Part shown: piece by piece, positions 48,587 to 57,602 of the stretch | Layout of the letters: every line of letters starts with the position of its first letter | Numbering within the stretch: the first letter of the stretch is position 1 | From: Gracilibacillus salitolerans | GTDB taxonomy: Bacteria > Bacillota > Bacilli > Bacillales > Amphibacillaceae | Reading direction: 5' to 3' | Assembly: GCF_009650095.1 (NCBI RefSeq) | Contig: NZ_CP045915.1 | Span: forward strand, 5,022,001 to 5,086,000 | Length of the DNA: 64,000 nucleotides | Position numbers and translations under genes: made by a program | Notes under the pieces: generated by a model | What the model was told of the DNA's origin: nothing | Seen by the model: only the letters and a program-made list of their open reading frames with translations | Database searches by the model: none

Positions 48587-50173
48587 TTATAGTTCCATAG
48601 CCGTTAATTTTTCTATTTCTTCGAATTCTTGTAAAGCTTCAATATCTGCGTCTTCTAAATATTTATCAATTGTTAAGATCATGATTGCTTCGCCACCGAC
48701 ATCAGAACGACCTACTTGCATTGCCGCGATGTTGATATTTTTCTCCGCAAACAAACTACCTACTTTACCAATTACACCTGGACGGTCATTGTGTTTAATA
48801 ACAACTAAATTACCATCAGGTACCACATCAACACTATAAGCATCAACTTGCACAATTCTAGGACCTAAGCCATTAAGCAATGTACCAGCAATTGAACGAG
48901 TAACATCCTTTGTCTTCACTTCTACTCTTAATAAATTCGTAAATCCTTTTGTGGAAGAAGTTTTATTTTCATTTACTTGAATACCTCGTTTTTCAGCTAA
49001 GTAAGAAGCATTAACATCATTAATATGATCACCAAGATGACGTTTCAATAAACCTTTAATAGTATTACGTGTTAATGGTGCTACTTCTAGTTCCGTTAAT
49101 TCACCAGAATAAGAAATGTTGATCTCTTCAATAACACCGCTCGTTAAATAAGTTAAGAACGTACCTAATTTTTCAGACAAGTAGAAGTATGGCTCAATTT
49201 TATTCATGATTTCTTTCGGTACAGAAGGTAAATTAACCGGATTTTTTGCTACATCTTCTGTTAAGTAACGAACCACATCATGACTAACATCAATGGCTAC
49301 ATTTTCTTGCGCTTCTACGGTACTTGCACCTAAGTGTGGTGTTGCAATCACTTCTGGTAATTCTAATAAGCGGTGATCTGTTGCTGGTTCCTCTTCAAAC
49401 ACGTCCAATGCAGCTCCTGCCACTTTTCCAGATTTAACCGCATCGTAGAGTGCATTCTCATCAATGATACCACCACGTGCACAGTTAATGATACGTACAC
49501 CGTCTTTCATTTTTGCGAATGCATCTTTATTAATTAAATGTTTGGTTTCTTTAATTAATGGTGTATGAACAGTAATGAAGTCAGCCGCCACAATAACATC
49601 CTCAACCGAGCCAAAGTCAACACCAAGCTTGTCTGCTCTTTCTTTTGTTAAAAATGGATCATATGCTATAACATTCATTCGTTGGCCTTTCGCACGAGCC
49701 GCTACTTCTGCTCCAATACGTCCCATACCAATTACACCTAGTGTTTTACTTTTTAATTCTACTCCAACATGGTTTTTACGATCCCATTTACCATTTTTCA
49801 ATGCTACAAAAGCTTGTGGTATCTTTCGAGCCAATGACATAAGCATCGCAACAGTATGCTCTGCGGCAGAGTTCGTATTGCCATCCGGTGCATTTACCAC
49901 GATTATTCCATATTCTGTTGCTGCACTTAAATCAATATTATCTACCCCAACACCTGCACGACCAATAATTTTTAAATTAGATGCCTGGCTAATAATATCT
50001 CTTGTTACTTTTGTTTGACTTCTAACCAATAATGCATCATATTCTCCAATTTTTTCTGTTAATTCGTCAGGAGATAAGCCCGTATCAATATCGACTTGAA
50101 TATTGTCTGCTTCACGTAACGGTTTAATACCATCTTCACTTAACGGATCACTAATTAATACTTTAAATGTCAC
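48587..50173 (-). CDS. serA: D-3-phosphoglycerate dehydrogenase
   Basis: A 528-residue enzyme that oxidises 3-phosphoglycerate to open serine biosynthesis. The NAD fold reads LGVIGMGRIGAEVAARAKG; catalytic Arg is in NCARGGIIDE, Glu in FEEEPA and His in TPHLGAST. A middle ASB domain and a C-terminal ACT domain (VIKHNDRPGVIGKVGSLFAE) follow, the latter giving serine feedback in relatives. The start is GTG 50173 (VTFKVLIS), with GGAGG 7-8 nt upstream; the TTG at 50188 lies at the ribosome binding site itself. Its terminator has been split by the IS. Confidence 0.96.
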   Translation of the reverse strand: MTFKVLISDPLSEDGIKPLREADNIQVDIDTGLSPDELTEKIGEYDALLVRSQTKVTRDIISQASNLKIIGRAGVGVDNIDLSAATEYGIIVVNAPDGNTNSAAEHTVAMLMSLARKIPQAFVALKNGKWDRKNHVGVELKSKTLGVIGMGRIGAEVAARAKGQRMNVIAYDPFLTKERADKLGVDFGSVEDVIVAADFITVHTPLIKETKHLINKDAFAKMKDGVRIINCARGGIIDENALYDAVKSGKVAGAALDVFEEEPATDHRLLELPEVIATPHLGASTVEAQENVAIDVSHDVVRYLTEDVAKNPVNLPSVPKEIMNKIEPYFYLSEKLGTFLTYLTSGVIEEINISYSGELTELEVAPLTRNTIKGLLKRHLGDHINDVNASYLAEKRGIQVNENKTSSTKGFTNLLRVEVKTKDVTRSIAGTLLNGLGPRIVQVDAYSVDVVPDGNLVVIKHNDRPGVIGKVGSLFAEKNINIAAMQVGRSDVGGEAIMILTIDKYLEDADIEALQEFEEIEKLTAMEL

Positions 50174-50367
50174 AGTTGTCCCCTCCAAAAAATTATATTT
50201 CTTTTAAAAAGCATTGAACCTACAGATTTAGTGAAATACTTCACTTATATACACTTTCTATTAATTAATATAATTATAGCACTTTTGAACTTTAATAAAT
50301 AGAATTGAATTGAGAAAATTTTGACACTTTTACTTTTTGAAATATTCCTTTTATTAAAGTTTTCTCT

Positions 50368-50395
50368 ATCATAGCAAATTAAGAGAGATTGTCAA
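50368..50395 (-). promoter_or_regulatory. serA promoter
   Basis: Minus-strand TTGACA (50395-50390), 16-bp spacer, TATGAT (50373-50368). Confidence 0.78.
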
Positions 50396-50412
50396 TACAA
50401 AACCATAATATT

Positions 50413-50504
50413 CTTTATTAATGTTCGTCTTTTAATTGTTAATTTGTATCAATACATCTGTTATAGTGATGTTTTTAAATCAAAATACGAACATTAAAAT
50501 AAAG
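50413..50504. promoter_or_regulatory. Large inverted repeat upstream of the serA promoter
   Basis: CTTTATTAATGTTCGTCTTT at 50413-50432 is nearly complementary to the arm ending AACATTAAAATAAAG at 50483-50504 (one mismatch and a 2-bp gap), 48 bp apart. Both arms carry a PurBox-like ACGAACATT, but oriented opposite to the purA operator. It could be a regulator site or a large hairpin. No T-box elements are present. Confidence 0.5.
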
Positions 50505-50697
50505 ATGGCTCCATAAAATAAGCGAGCCAACGATGACTTTCATCAAGGGCTAATGGCACTTTCAAGAAGTCGCCTAGTTTTTTGTGATCGCATCTGGACG
50601 TGGCAGTTCCTATTTCAGCATGTTATCCGCAACTCAACATGCTATAAAGTGATACTTCTATCTGTGGGGTTTTCCAGTACCGTAATAAATTCCTGAC
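50505..50697. other. Unassigned intergenic stretch between serA and rpsR
   Basis: A small hairpin (GGCTC/GAGCC near 50507-50529) and GC-richer sequence around 50560-50640, with no open frame of note. It may be debris from the rearrangement that placed serA here. Confidence 0.35.
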
Positions 50698-50741
50698 AAT
50701 AAAAAAAGGCTTGAAACACAAAATAGTGCTCCAAGCCTTTT
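50697..50741 (-). terminator. Rho-independent terminator of rpsF-ssb-rpsR
   Basis: AAAAGGCTTG (50704-50713) pairs with CAAGCCTTTT (50732-50741), followed on the minus strand by TTTTTTT. Confidence 0.92.
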
Positions 50742-50753
50742 ATCATTTATTGA

Positions 50754-50984
50754 TCAATCAGTTACGTAAGGTAAAAGCGCCATTTGACGAGCGCGTTTAA
50801 TTGCCTTAGTCAATTTACGTTGATATTTTGCAGAAGTTCCTGTTACACGACGAGGAAGAATCTTTCCACGTTCAGAAACGAAACGTCTTAGTAAATCAAC
50901 ATCTTTATAGTCGATGTGTGTAATACCGTTTGCTGTAAAAAAACACACCTTACGACGCTTTGCGCGTCCACGACGAGCTGCCAT
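50754..50984 (-). CDS. rpsR: Ribosomal protein bS18
   Basis: A 76-residue small-subunit protein: [16 protein letters not shown], then [40 protein letters not shown]. The start is ATG 50984, 9 nt after AGGAGG; the TTG at 50990 is unlikely. It pairs with bS6 on the 30S platform, and the two also bind their own leader RNA. Last gene of the rpsF operon. Confidence 0.97.
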   Translation of the reverse strand: MAARRGRAKRRKVCFFTANGITHIDYKDVDLLRRFVSERGKILPRRVTGTSAKYQRKLTKAIKRARQMALLPYVTD

Positions 50985-51004
50985 ATTCAAAGACCTCCTT
51001 TAAA

Positions 51005-51538
51005 TTAAAATGGTAAATCATCATCAGAAATATCAATAGGCTCTCCACTATCCTGGAATGGGTTATCACCATTGTTATTTCCTTGATTATTTTGATTATT
51101 TTGATTATTATTGTTTTGATTAAATTGATTTTGGTTTTGGTTTGCTTGACTCGGTTGGTTCTGATTTTGATTATATCCTTGAGATCCCTGTGTGTTAGGT
51201 TGTCCACCAGTTGATCCACCCTTAGATTCCAAGAATTGAATCGATTCTGCCATTACTTCTGTCATAAAGACTCGCTGACCTTCCTGGTTATCAAAACTAC
51301 GAGTTTGAATACGACCATCTACACCGACTAGACTTCCTTTTCCCATGTAGTTCGCAAGATTTTCCGCTTGCCTTCTCCATGTGACACAATTAATGAAGTC
51401 TGCTTCTCGTTGTCCTTGTTGATTAGTAAAAGGTCTATTACAAGCTATGGTAAAATTAGCTACGGCAACGCCATTTGGTGTATAACGTAAATCAGGATCT
51501 TTCGTTAACCTGCCGACAAGCACGACACGATTTAACAT
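51005..51538 (-). CDS. ssb: Single-stranded DNA-binding protein
   Basis: A 177-residue protein. The OB fold ([20 protein letters not shown] through ...SIQFLESK, residues 1-107) binds single-stranded DNA as a tetramer; residues ~110-165 are a Gln/Asn/Gly-rich linker, encoded by a repetitive stretch; the tip DISDDDLPF docks partner proteins. The start is ATG 51538 with AGGAG upstream. Second gene of the rpsF-ssb-rpsR operon. Confidence 0.97.
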   Translation of the reverse strand: MLNRVVLVGRLTKDPDLRYTPNGVAVANFTIACNRPFTNQQGQREADFINCVTWRRQAENLANYMGKGSLVGVDGRIQTRSFDNQEGQRVFMTEVMAESIQFLESKGGSTGGQPNTQGSQGYNQNQNQPSQANQNQNQFNQNNNNQNNQNNQGNNNGDNPFQDSGEPIDISDDDLPF

Positions 51539-51553
51539 CAGAACCACTCCTTA

Positions 51554-51844
51554 TTATTGATCGTCTTCACGAATTGCCATGTAACGTAAAATGTCATCAG
51601 AGAATTTCGCTTGACGATTGAATTCGTTAATAGCTGTTTCATCACCTGTAAAATTAATGATTACATAATATCCATCACGGTGATCGTTGATTTCATAAGC
51701 AAGACGTTTCTTACCTACTTCTTCAACTTTTTCAATTTCCGCACCATTATTCGTAAGGTAACCGTTAAAACGCTCGATTAGAGCGGTTTGTGCTTCCTCC
51801 TCGATATTTGGGCGGATGATGTACATGATTTCATATTTATTCAT
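51554..51844 (-). CDS. rpsF: Ribosomal protein bS6
   Basis: A 96-residue small-subunit protein, [17 protein letters not shown], with [19 protein letters not shown] in the core. First gene of the operon, preceded by AGGAGGTG. That ribosome binding site can pair with upstream sequence in the leader (51855-51900). Confidence 0.97.
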   Translation of the reverse strand: MNKYEIMYIIRPNIEEEAQTALIERFNGYLTNNGAEIEKVEEVGKKRLAYEINDHRDGYYVIINFTGDETAINEFNRQAKFSDDILRYMAIREDDQ

Positions 51845-51854
51845 CCGTTTACAC

Positions 51855-51900
51855 CTCCTTTTGGTCTTGGCGGCTCTATTTTAAGCAATAGAGCAAGGAG
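51855..51900 (-). ncRNA. S6:S18-type leader of the rpsF operon
   Basis: On the minus strand CTCCTT (51900-51895) can pair with AAGGAG (51860-51855), which is the rpsF ribosome binding site. Between them GCTCTATT/AATAGAGC (51873-51894) forms a second stem, and a bulge contains CCG right after it. This is the layout known for the bS6:bS18-binding autoregulatory RNA, in which the CCG bulge is the protein contact. Structure by hand only. Confidence 0.7.
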
Positions 51901-51927
51901 TAATAGTCTCATTACTCACAATATGAT

Positions 51928-51956
51928 ATTATATCAATTTTTTCCCACTAATGCAA
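51928..51956 (-). promoter_or_regulatory. rpsF operon promoter
   Basis: Minus-strand TTGCAT (51956-51951), 17-bp spacer, TATAAT (51933-51928), giving a leader of roughly 75 nt. Confidence 0.82.
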
Positions 51957-51986
51957 ACAATATTTTACTTATTACAAGTGATCCTG

Positions 51987-53087
51987 CTATACGTTAAAAC
52001 GGAAATGCATAACATCTCCATCTTTCACCAAATATTCTTTACCTTCTAATCTTACTTTTCCTTTTTCTTTTGCTGCTTGTTCAGAACCTGCCTCAACTAA
52101 ATCATCATAAGAAACTGTTTCAGCACGAATAAACCCTTTTTCAAAATCACTATGAATAATACCTGCTGCTTGTGGTGCTTTAATACCTTTCTTAAATGTC
52201 CATGCCCGTACCTCTTGGACACCTGCAGTAAAGTATGTCGCTAATCCTAGTAATTGATAGGTTGCTTTAATCAATTGATCTAAACCTGATTCCGCTATCC
52301 CTAATTCTTCTAAAAATTCTTCTTTCTCATCGCCATCCAACTCAGCTATTTCTGATTCTACTTTTGCACTAACTACGATGACTTCTGCTTCATCTTTATC
52401 AGCAAAATCTTTTACTAATTGAACATATTGATTGCTGTCAGCTTCTAGCAACTCATCTTCACCAACATTAGCTACATACATGACAGATTTGCTAGTTAAT
52501 AAATGTAATCCTTTAACCAGTTTTTGTTGTTCCTCATTAAATTCGACTGCACGAGCAGGTATTTCCTCTTCAAATGCATCTCTTAATTTAGAAAGAACTT
52601 CAAATTCAGCCATTGCTTCTTTATCTTTTTGTTTTGCCATCTTTTCTACTCGTTGGATTCTTTTAGATACTGTTTCCATATCCGCTAAAATAAGTTCAAG
52701 ATTAATGGTTTCGATATCTGAAATAGGATCTACTTTTCCAGATACATGGGTAATATTATCATCTTGGAAACAACGGACAACGTGACAAATGGCATCTACC
52801 TGACGAATATGAGAAAGAAACTGGTTCCCAAGCCCTTCCCCTTTACTCGCACCTTTTACAATTCCTGCAATATCAGTAAACTCAAAAGCTGTTGGAATCG
52901 TTTTTTTCGGTTTCACTAATTCTGTTAGCTTTTGCAATCTTACGTCTGGTACTTCTACAATTCCTACATTAGGATCAATCGTACAGAATGGATAGTTCGC
53001 CGACTCTGCACCCGCCTGTGTTATTGCGTTAAATAATGTTGATTTACCCACGTTAGGTAATCCAACAATTCCTGCTGTTAATGCCAT
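51987..53087 (-). CDS. ychF: Ribosome-associated ATPase YchF (Obg family)
   Basis: A 366-residue P-loop protein. G1 GLPNVGKSTLFN, G3 DIAGIVKGASKGEGLG, and NVGE in place of NKxD, the change that makes YchF prefer ATP over GTP. The C-terminal TGS-like domain includes RAWTFKKGIKAPQAAGIIHS and DGDVMHFRFNV. The start is ATG 53087 (MALTAGIVGLP), with AAGGAG upstream. It has its own promoter. Confidence 0.96.
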   Translation of the reverse strand: MALTAGIVGLPNVGKSTLFNAITQAGAESANYPFCTIDPNVGIVEVPDVRLQKLTELVKPKKTIPTAFEFTDIAGIVKGASKGEGLGNQFLSHIRQVDAICHVVRCFQDDNITHVSGKVDPISDIETINLELILADMETVSKRIQRVEKMAKQKDKEAMAEFEVLSKLRDAFEEEIPARAVEFNEEQQKLVKGLHLLTSKSVMYVANVGEDELLEADSNQYVQLVKDFADKDEAEVIVVSAKVESEIAELDGDEKEEFLEELGIAESGLDQLIKATYQLLGLATYFTAGVQEVRAWTFKKGIKAPQAAGIIHSDFEKGFIRAETVSYDDLVEAGSEQAAKEKGKVRLEGKEYLVKDGDVMHFRFNV

Positions 53088-53140
53088 GTTAACCTTCACT
53101 CCTTAAGGATTCCGTCCATATGAACGTATCTGTCATAACA

Positions 53141-53171
53141 ATTATAGTGATACTTGTCCAAATTGACAAGT
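53141..53171 (-). promoter_or_regulatory. ychF promoter with overlapping inverted repeat
   Basis: Minus-strand TTGTCA (53169-53164), 17-bp spacer, TATAAT (53146-53141). The -35 lies within an inverted repeat ACTTGTC/GACAAGT (53152-53158, 53165-53171), a possible operator. Confidence 0.75.
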
Positions 53172-53182
53172 TATTAAAAAGC

Positions 53183-53213
53183 GAAAATCAAGGGCTAAAA
53201 CCCCTTGATTTTC
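53183..53213 (-). terminator. Rho-independent terminator after yyzM
   Basis: GAAAATCAAGGG (53183-53194) pairs perfectly with CCCTTGATTTTC (53202-53213); the minus-strand continuation is GCTTTTTAATAA. Confidence 0.82.
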
Positions 53214-53273
53214 CGATTTTCTCCTATTGAAAAAATGATTTCCTACCTTATAGCATACCAGAAAAAACGATTT

Positions 53274-53289
53274 TGTTTCACGTGAAACA
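53274..53289. promoter_or_regulatory. parS site
   Basis: TGTTTCACGTGAAACA is a perfect 16-bp palindrome matching the bacterial parS consensus. ParB (Spo0J), encoded 2.5 kb to the right, would load here. Confidence 0.93.
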
Positions 53290-53306
53290 ATTTCATGAAA
53301 ATTATT

Positions 53307-53501
53307 TCATTCCTGATGTTCTAGTATTCGTTTCATTTTTTGTTCGAATCGTTTGCGTGGTAACATGACACTATGCCCACATCCTTCACACTTAATTCGA
53401 ATATCCATGCCCATGCGGATTATTTTCCAGCGATTCTCTCCACATGGATGGGGCTTTTTCATTTCGACTATATCATTTAACTGAAATTCCTTACGCTCCA
53501 T
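53307..53501 (-). CDS. yyzM: YyzM-like DUF951 protein
   Basis: A 64-residue cytoplasmic protein: MERKEFQLNDIVEMKKPHPC, GENRWKIIRMGMDIRIKCEG, CGHSVMLPRKRFE. The KPHPCG and CEGCG cysteine pairs suggest a small metal-binding fold. The family is conserved beside ychF in Bacilli. Function unknown. Confidence 0.92.
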   Translation of the reverse strand: MERKEFQLNDIVEMKKPHPCGENRWKIIRMGMDIRIKCEGCGHSVMLPRKRFEQKMKRILEHQE

Positions 53502-53542
53502 GTTATCACCTCTATCTCACACGATGTTCTGGTACTATTATA

Positions 53543-54553
53543 TTAGATTCTTTTATAAAAAGGAAATAGTAAGATAGCACAAAGTAAATATAAATTTACC
53601 ATTCCATAGATCGGGTATAAAAATGCAACAAGTGTAGAAAAGCCAATATTAGTTAAAGGTGTTAAAATTACTAACAAGATTAGGGCTATTTGCCACATAT
53701 GATACTTTAGAAAACGGGTAATTCTTGTAACAAGTCCTAATACACTGGAGATAGCTGTGGTAAATATAGCACACCATAATAAGATAGACATGATAATATA
53801 CGTATAGCTGGGATAATTTTTCAATATAGCGAATAAAGGGATCTCATATAAAATGATAATTTCGGATATTTGCATTAAAGAATTATTATATAGAAAAGAT
53901 GTGAGGCCTAAAATCAAACCACTTCCAACACTTGCAATCACAATTTCACCATTTGATTCAATTTTTTCCCCTACTGCTCCTAATACTGCGAGAATAGATA
54001 AAATATTTAATGCTGTAAATGTAAAAGCAGCTGTCCAGTTTGCTTGATGATCTAAAGATAAAATAAACGTTAGTTGTTCATCCATTGTATAAATCATTAA
54101 TATTGATAATAAACCAACGATTAATAATGGTAGGATAATGACGTTAAATGTGAGAACTCCCTGGATTCCATTTATAAAAATAATGATAATAAAGGCAACG
54201 ATAAATATAATACCAATCCATTTTGATAGTTGAAAAGCTTCAAAGGTTGCTCCACTGCCAGCAATCATAATGACAGTCGTAGACATTAGATAGAAAAAAA
54301 TTAAAATATCATAAAAACGTGCAATACGTTTACCAAGAATTATCTCCAGTAATGCGAAATAATTGGACGTTTGGTTTTGATAACTTACTTTCATTGTAAT
54401 ACCAACAGCACTTATAAATAATAAGGTAAATAATATGATGGCTAGTCCACTTTCATGACCAAAAAATTGCCACAATTCCCTGCCTGAAGCATACCCTGCT
54501 CCAACCATGGTTCCTATAATTAAGAACATCCACTTCATTCCCGATTTCCACAT
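53543..54553 (-). CDS. YkvI-family membrane transporter-like protein
   Basis: A 336-residue protein with about ten hydrophobic helices. The start MWKSGMKWMFLIIGTMVGAG continues YASGRELWQFFGHESG, a motif typical of YkvI-like members of the APC superfamily. No enzymatic motif. The substrate is unknown. It stands between yyzM and a repeat-rich gap, and is not part of the conserved B. subtilis order. Confidence 0.82.
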   Translation of the reverse strand: MWKSGMKWMFLIIGTMVGAGYASGRELWQFFGHESGLAIILFTLLFISAVGITMKVSYQNQTSNYFALLEIILGKRIARFYDILIFFYLMSTTVIMIAGSGATFEAFQLSKWIGIIFIVAFIIIIFINGIQGVLTFNVIILPLLIVGLLSILMIYTMDEQLTFILSLDHQANWTAAFTFTALNILSILAVLGAVGEKIESNGEIVIASVGSGLILGLTSFLYNNSLMQISEIIILYEIPLFAILKNYPSYTYIIMSILLWCAIFTTAISSVLGLVTRITRFLKYHMWQIALILLVILTPLTNIGFSTLVAFLYPIYGMVNLYLLCAILLFPFYKRI

Positions 54554-55051
54554 AACTTTGCCTCCAAAAAAGCTTTAGATATATTAAAAATATGCGACTC
54601 GGGACAAAGGTATGAAAAAAACTTCCATCACTTTGTTAGCATCCTTGATCCCCCACTTAGCTTCATTGAATTAATCACTTGCAGTGTGGGGCTGACGGAC
54701 GGTTAGCGCCGTGATAAGCGAAATACTGGGCAAATCGACCACCTATCTCTGATTGATGATGAGTGCTGCTGGCACAACGCTCCGGCAGAACACTCCGCTA
54801 ATAAATATGTTCCAACTTTTGAATGTAGAGATCCAAAGGAATGGATTCCCATCGTTTCGTTCTCTTAAAAATCAGGTTCACTACATACTAGAGAGGCAAG
54901 AAACGAAGACTCCTACGGAAAGAGTATGACTCGCAAGCGTAGTATCTTGCCGGAGCGTATCTTACTACTCATCAATATTCAGAATAAAAGAAGGCAAAAC
55001 TAAGACCAAGTTATTTCACAGTTTATGAATCCTTGCTCCGTTTCATAGATT
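54554..55051. other. Repeat-containing intergenic region
   Basis: No gene. It contains a stem CCCCCACT/AGTGTGGGG at about 54650-54692 and the dispersed repeats listed at 54751-54982. Confidence 0.6.
54751..54982. repeat. Degenerate dispersed Bacillaceae repeat, copies 2a and 2b facing each other
   Basis: Plus-strand GATGAGTGCTGCTGGCACAA followed by CGCTCCGGCAGAACACTCCGC (54758-54798) and a reverse copy at 54905-54982 (GACTCC, GCGTAGTATCTTGCCGGAGC, then CTCATCAATATTC). The outer parts are complementary. Confidence 0.55.
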
Positions 55052-55759
55052 CTATAGTGCTATAAAACCATAGCTAAAATAGAATATAATGAACACAAAA
55101 ATAGCCGGAAGAAAGTCCCCTATTTTTATTTTTGTGATATTTAGAATATTTAATCCTATTGCTAAAATTAATAATCCCCCTATTGCCGTTACTTCATTTA
55201 TAAATCCATCTAATACATGTTGAGGTAGCCACTTATTAATCTGTACTGCAAGTAATGCAATAGATCCTTGATAAAGAATGACTGGAATAACTGAAAAAAT
55301 GACACCATAACCTAATGTAGTTGTTAATACCATTGCCATAAAACCGTCTAAGAAAGACTTGGTAAATAAAACTTCATGATCTCCTCTCAGACCACCATCT
55401 AATGCACCTACAATAGCCATCGCACCAATGACAAAGATTAAGCTGGCAGTAACAAATCCTTCAGTTAGATTGCCATTTCCTTTCTTGCTTACTTTCTTTT
55501 CTAGTTTATGCCCGATAACATTTAATTTATCTTCTAAATGTATACCAGCACCAATAATAGAACCGAATAACAGACTTAATAGAATTAAAATAATATTATC
55601 TGCTTGTATCGCCATTTGAATACCGATAAGGGCCACCACCAAACCGATTCCTTGTAAGGCTGTATTTTTAATTCTTTCAGGGATATTTGAAAAAATAAGA
55701 CCAATCATTGTACCGATAATAATACATAAACCATTTACTAATGTTCCTAATAAAGCCAT
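55052..55759 (-). CDS. DUF554 membrane protein
   Basis: A 235-residue protein starting at ATG 55759 (MALLGTLVNGLCIIIGTMIG), with a GGATGG-type ribosome binding site. Seven or so helices; the family blocks LFGSIIGAGIHLEDKLN and GALDGGLRGDHEVLFTKSFLDG are clear. It sits before spo0J as in several Bacilli. Function unknown; sometimes called YdfK/YqgA-like. Confidence 0.9.
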   Translation of the reverse strand: MALLGTLVNGLCIIIGTMIGLIFSNIPERIKNTALQGIGLVVALIGIQMAIQADNIILILLSLLFGSIIGAGIHLEDKLNVIGHKLEKKVSKKGNGNLTEGFVTASLIFVIGAMAIVGALDGGLRGDHEVLFTKSFLDGFMAMVLTTTLGYGVIFSVIPVILYQGSIALLAVQINKWLPQHVLDGFINEVTAIGGLLILAIGLNILNITKIKIGDFLPAIFVFIIFYFSYGFIAL

Positions 55760-55832
55760 TTTGCACCATCCCCATCCTAATTTCACATGAAAAAGCCTGA
55801 TTATTTGCACCAGCAAACAATCAGACCAAGTG

Positions 55833-56666
55833 TTATTCCATCTTATCTAAAATACGATTTAAGTCTTCCTCCGAAAAGAACTCAATTTCGATTTTTCCTT
55901 TTCGTTTACCTTTGTTAATTTTCACATTCGTTCCAAAAAACTCTTTTAAATGATTTTCTTTTTCGGTAATGAAAATATCTTTCTTTTGCTTTTGCTTTTT
56001 CTTTGGTTGCTGATTATTTAGTTCATTTATTAATGCTTCCACTTGGCGGACATTCAATTTCTCTGTTGTAATCCGTTTCACTACTGGTTTGATTTTACTT
56101 TTATCTTTTAAACCTAACAACGCTCTTCCGTGTCCCATTGAAAGTGCTCCGTGATTAATCTGGGCCATAACATCTTCAGGCAAACTGAGGAGTCTTACAA
56201 GGTTCGCAATATGTGATCTACTTTTCCCTAATCGCTTAGCTAGTTGATCTTGTGTTGTACCTAATTCATTAATTAAGCGATCATAGGCGGTTGCTTCTTC
56301 GATTGGCGTTAAATCCTCGCGTTGAATGTTTTCTAATAATGCTAATTCCATCATTTGTTCATCTGTTAAGTCTTTAATAATAACAGGTATTGTTTCTAAA
56401 TTTGCCTCTTTTGCCGCTCTAAACCTTCTCTCGCCTACTACTATTTCATATCCTCTAATACTCTTTCTTACTATCAGAGGTTGTAAGATACCATGTTGTA
56501 AAACAGATTCTTTTAACTCTTCGATTGCATCTGCTTCAAATACTTTCCGTGGTTGATATGGATTTGGCCGGCATTTTTTCAGTTCTACTTCTTCAATCTT
56601 GTCAGATTCTTTTTCTTCAATTTCCGGAAAAAATGCATCTAACCCTTTCCCTAATCCTCTAGCCAC
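55833..56666 (-). CDS. spo0J: Chromosome-partitioning protein ParB (Spo0J)
   Basis: A 277-residue CTP-dependent DNA clamp that loads at parS. The GTG at 56666 starts VARGLGKGLDAFFPEIEE; GGAAG lies 9 nt upstream. The CTPase/arginine patch reads VVGERRFRAAKEAN, with ALLENIQREDLTPIEEA; the helix-turn-helix is TQDQLAKRLGKSRSHIANLV. The C-terminal dimer domain is Lys-rich. It overlaps the end of soj by 8 bp. Confidence 0.95.
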   Translation of the reverse strand: MARGLGKGLDAFFPEIEEKESDKIEEVELKKCRPNPYQPRKVFEADAIEELKESVLQHGILQPLIVRKSIRGYEIVVGERRFRAAKEANLETIPVIIKDLTDEQMMELALLENIQREDLTPIEEATAYDRLINELGTTQDQLAKRLGKSRSHIANLVRLLSLPEDVMAQINHGALSMGHGRALLGLKDKSKIKPVVKRITTEKLNVRQVEALINELNNQQPKKKQKQKKDIFITEKENHLKEFFGTNVKINKGKRKGKIEIEFFSEEDLNRILDKME

Positions 56667-57420
56667 CAGCAATCACTTCCTTTGCTAAATCAAGATAAAC
56701 CTCTGCCCCTCTTGATTTAGAGTCATATGATATGATTGGTTGTCCATGACTTGGCGCTTCACCTAATCGAACATTACGTGGTACCACCGTGTTATAGACT
56801 TTATCTTGAAAATATTTTTTCACTTCATCTATCACTTGTAAGCCGAGATTCGTTCTTGCATCTAACATTGTTAAAAGAACTCCTTCAATCATTAGTTCTT
56901 TATTTAAATGTTTTTGCACTAATCGTATCGTATTTAATAACTGACTTAATCCTTCTAATGCATAATACTCACACTGAACTGGAATTAATACGGTATCAGA
57001 AGCTGTTAAAGCATTGATTGTTAACAAACCTAAGGAAGGAGGACAATCTATAATAATATAATCATAGTCATCCTTAATGCTATCAATTGCTTTCTTCAAG
57101 CGAACTTCACGTGAAATAGTAGAGACTAATTCTATTTCAGCACCTGCTAGCTGAATCGTTGCAGGTATGATTTCTAAGTTTTCAATTTCTGTTTGTATGC
57201 ATACTTGACTCGTTTCAATATCCTCTACTAACACATCATATATACAATGACTTACATCTGCTTTATTAATCCCTACCCCGCTCGTGGAATTTCCCTGCGG
57301 ATCTATATCAACAATTAATATTTTTTTATTAAGGTGTGCTAAACACGCACTTAAATTAACAGAAGAAGTCGTTTTGCCGACGCCACCTTTTTGGTTTGCA
57401 ACGGCTATTACTTTACCCAT
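56659..57420 (-). CDS. soj: Chromosome-partitioning ATPase ParA (Soj)
   Basis: A 253-residue Walker-type ATPase, MGKVIAVANQKGGVGKTTSS (deviant Walker A with signature Lys), DIDPQGNSTSGVG, and DYIIIDCPPSLGLLTINAL (Walker B). With ParB it helps separate origins and, through DnaA, tunes initiation. The start is ATG 57420, after AAGAGGTAGGTG. Confidence 0.96.
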   Translation of the reverse strand: MGKVIAVANQKGGVGKTTSSVNLSACLAHLNKKILIVDIDPQGNSTSGVGINKADVSHCIYDVLVEDIETSQVCIQTEIENLEIIPATIQLAGAEIELVSTISREVRLKKAIDSIKDDYDYIIIDCPPSLGLLTINALTASDTVLIPVQCEYYALEGLSQLLNTIRLVQKHLNKELMIEGVLLTMLDARTNLGLQVIDEVKKYFQDKVYNTVVPRNVRLGEAPSHGQPIISYDSKSRGAEVYLDLAKEVIAGG

Positions 57421-57555
57421 GATGTCACCTACCTCTTGCATCTTTTCTATTATTCTATCACTAAACTTCTATTTTATATAAGATTTTTTAAATTAATATC
57501 ATATTTAGTTAAAAAGGTTCAATAGTTATACTTACCAGATACCTTCTAGCTTGCC

Positions 57556-57592
57556 AAAAAACAACCCATCTTCCTAGCATATAAAGATGGGT
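57556..57592 (-). terminator. Rho-independent terminator of noc
   Basis: ACCCATCTT (57564-57572) pairs with AAGATGGGT (57584-57592), followed on the minus strand by TGTTTTTTG. Confidence 0.85.
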
Positions 57593-57602
57593 CATCATGT
57601 AA

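Noticed and set aside
50174..50400. T-box riboswitch in the serA leader
   Set aside because: No AGGGTGGNACCGCG-like element is present; the promoter lies too close for a full T-box.
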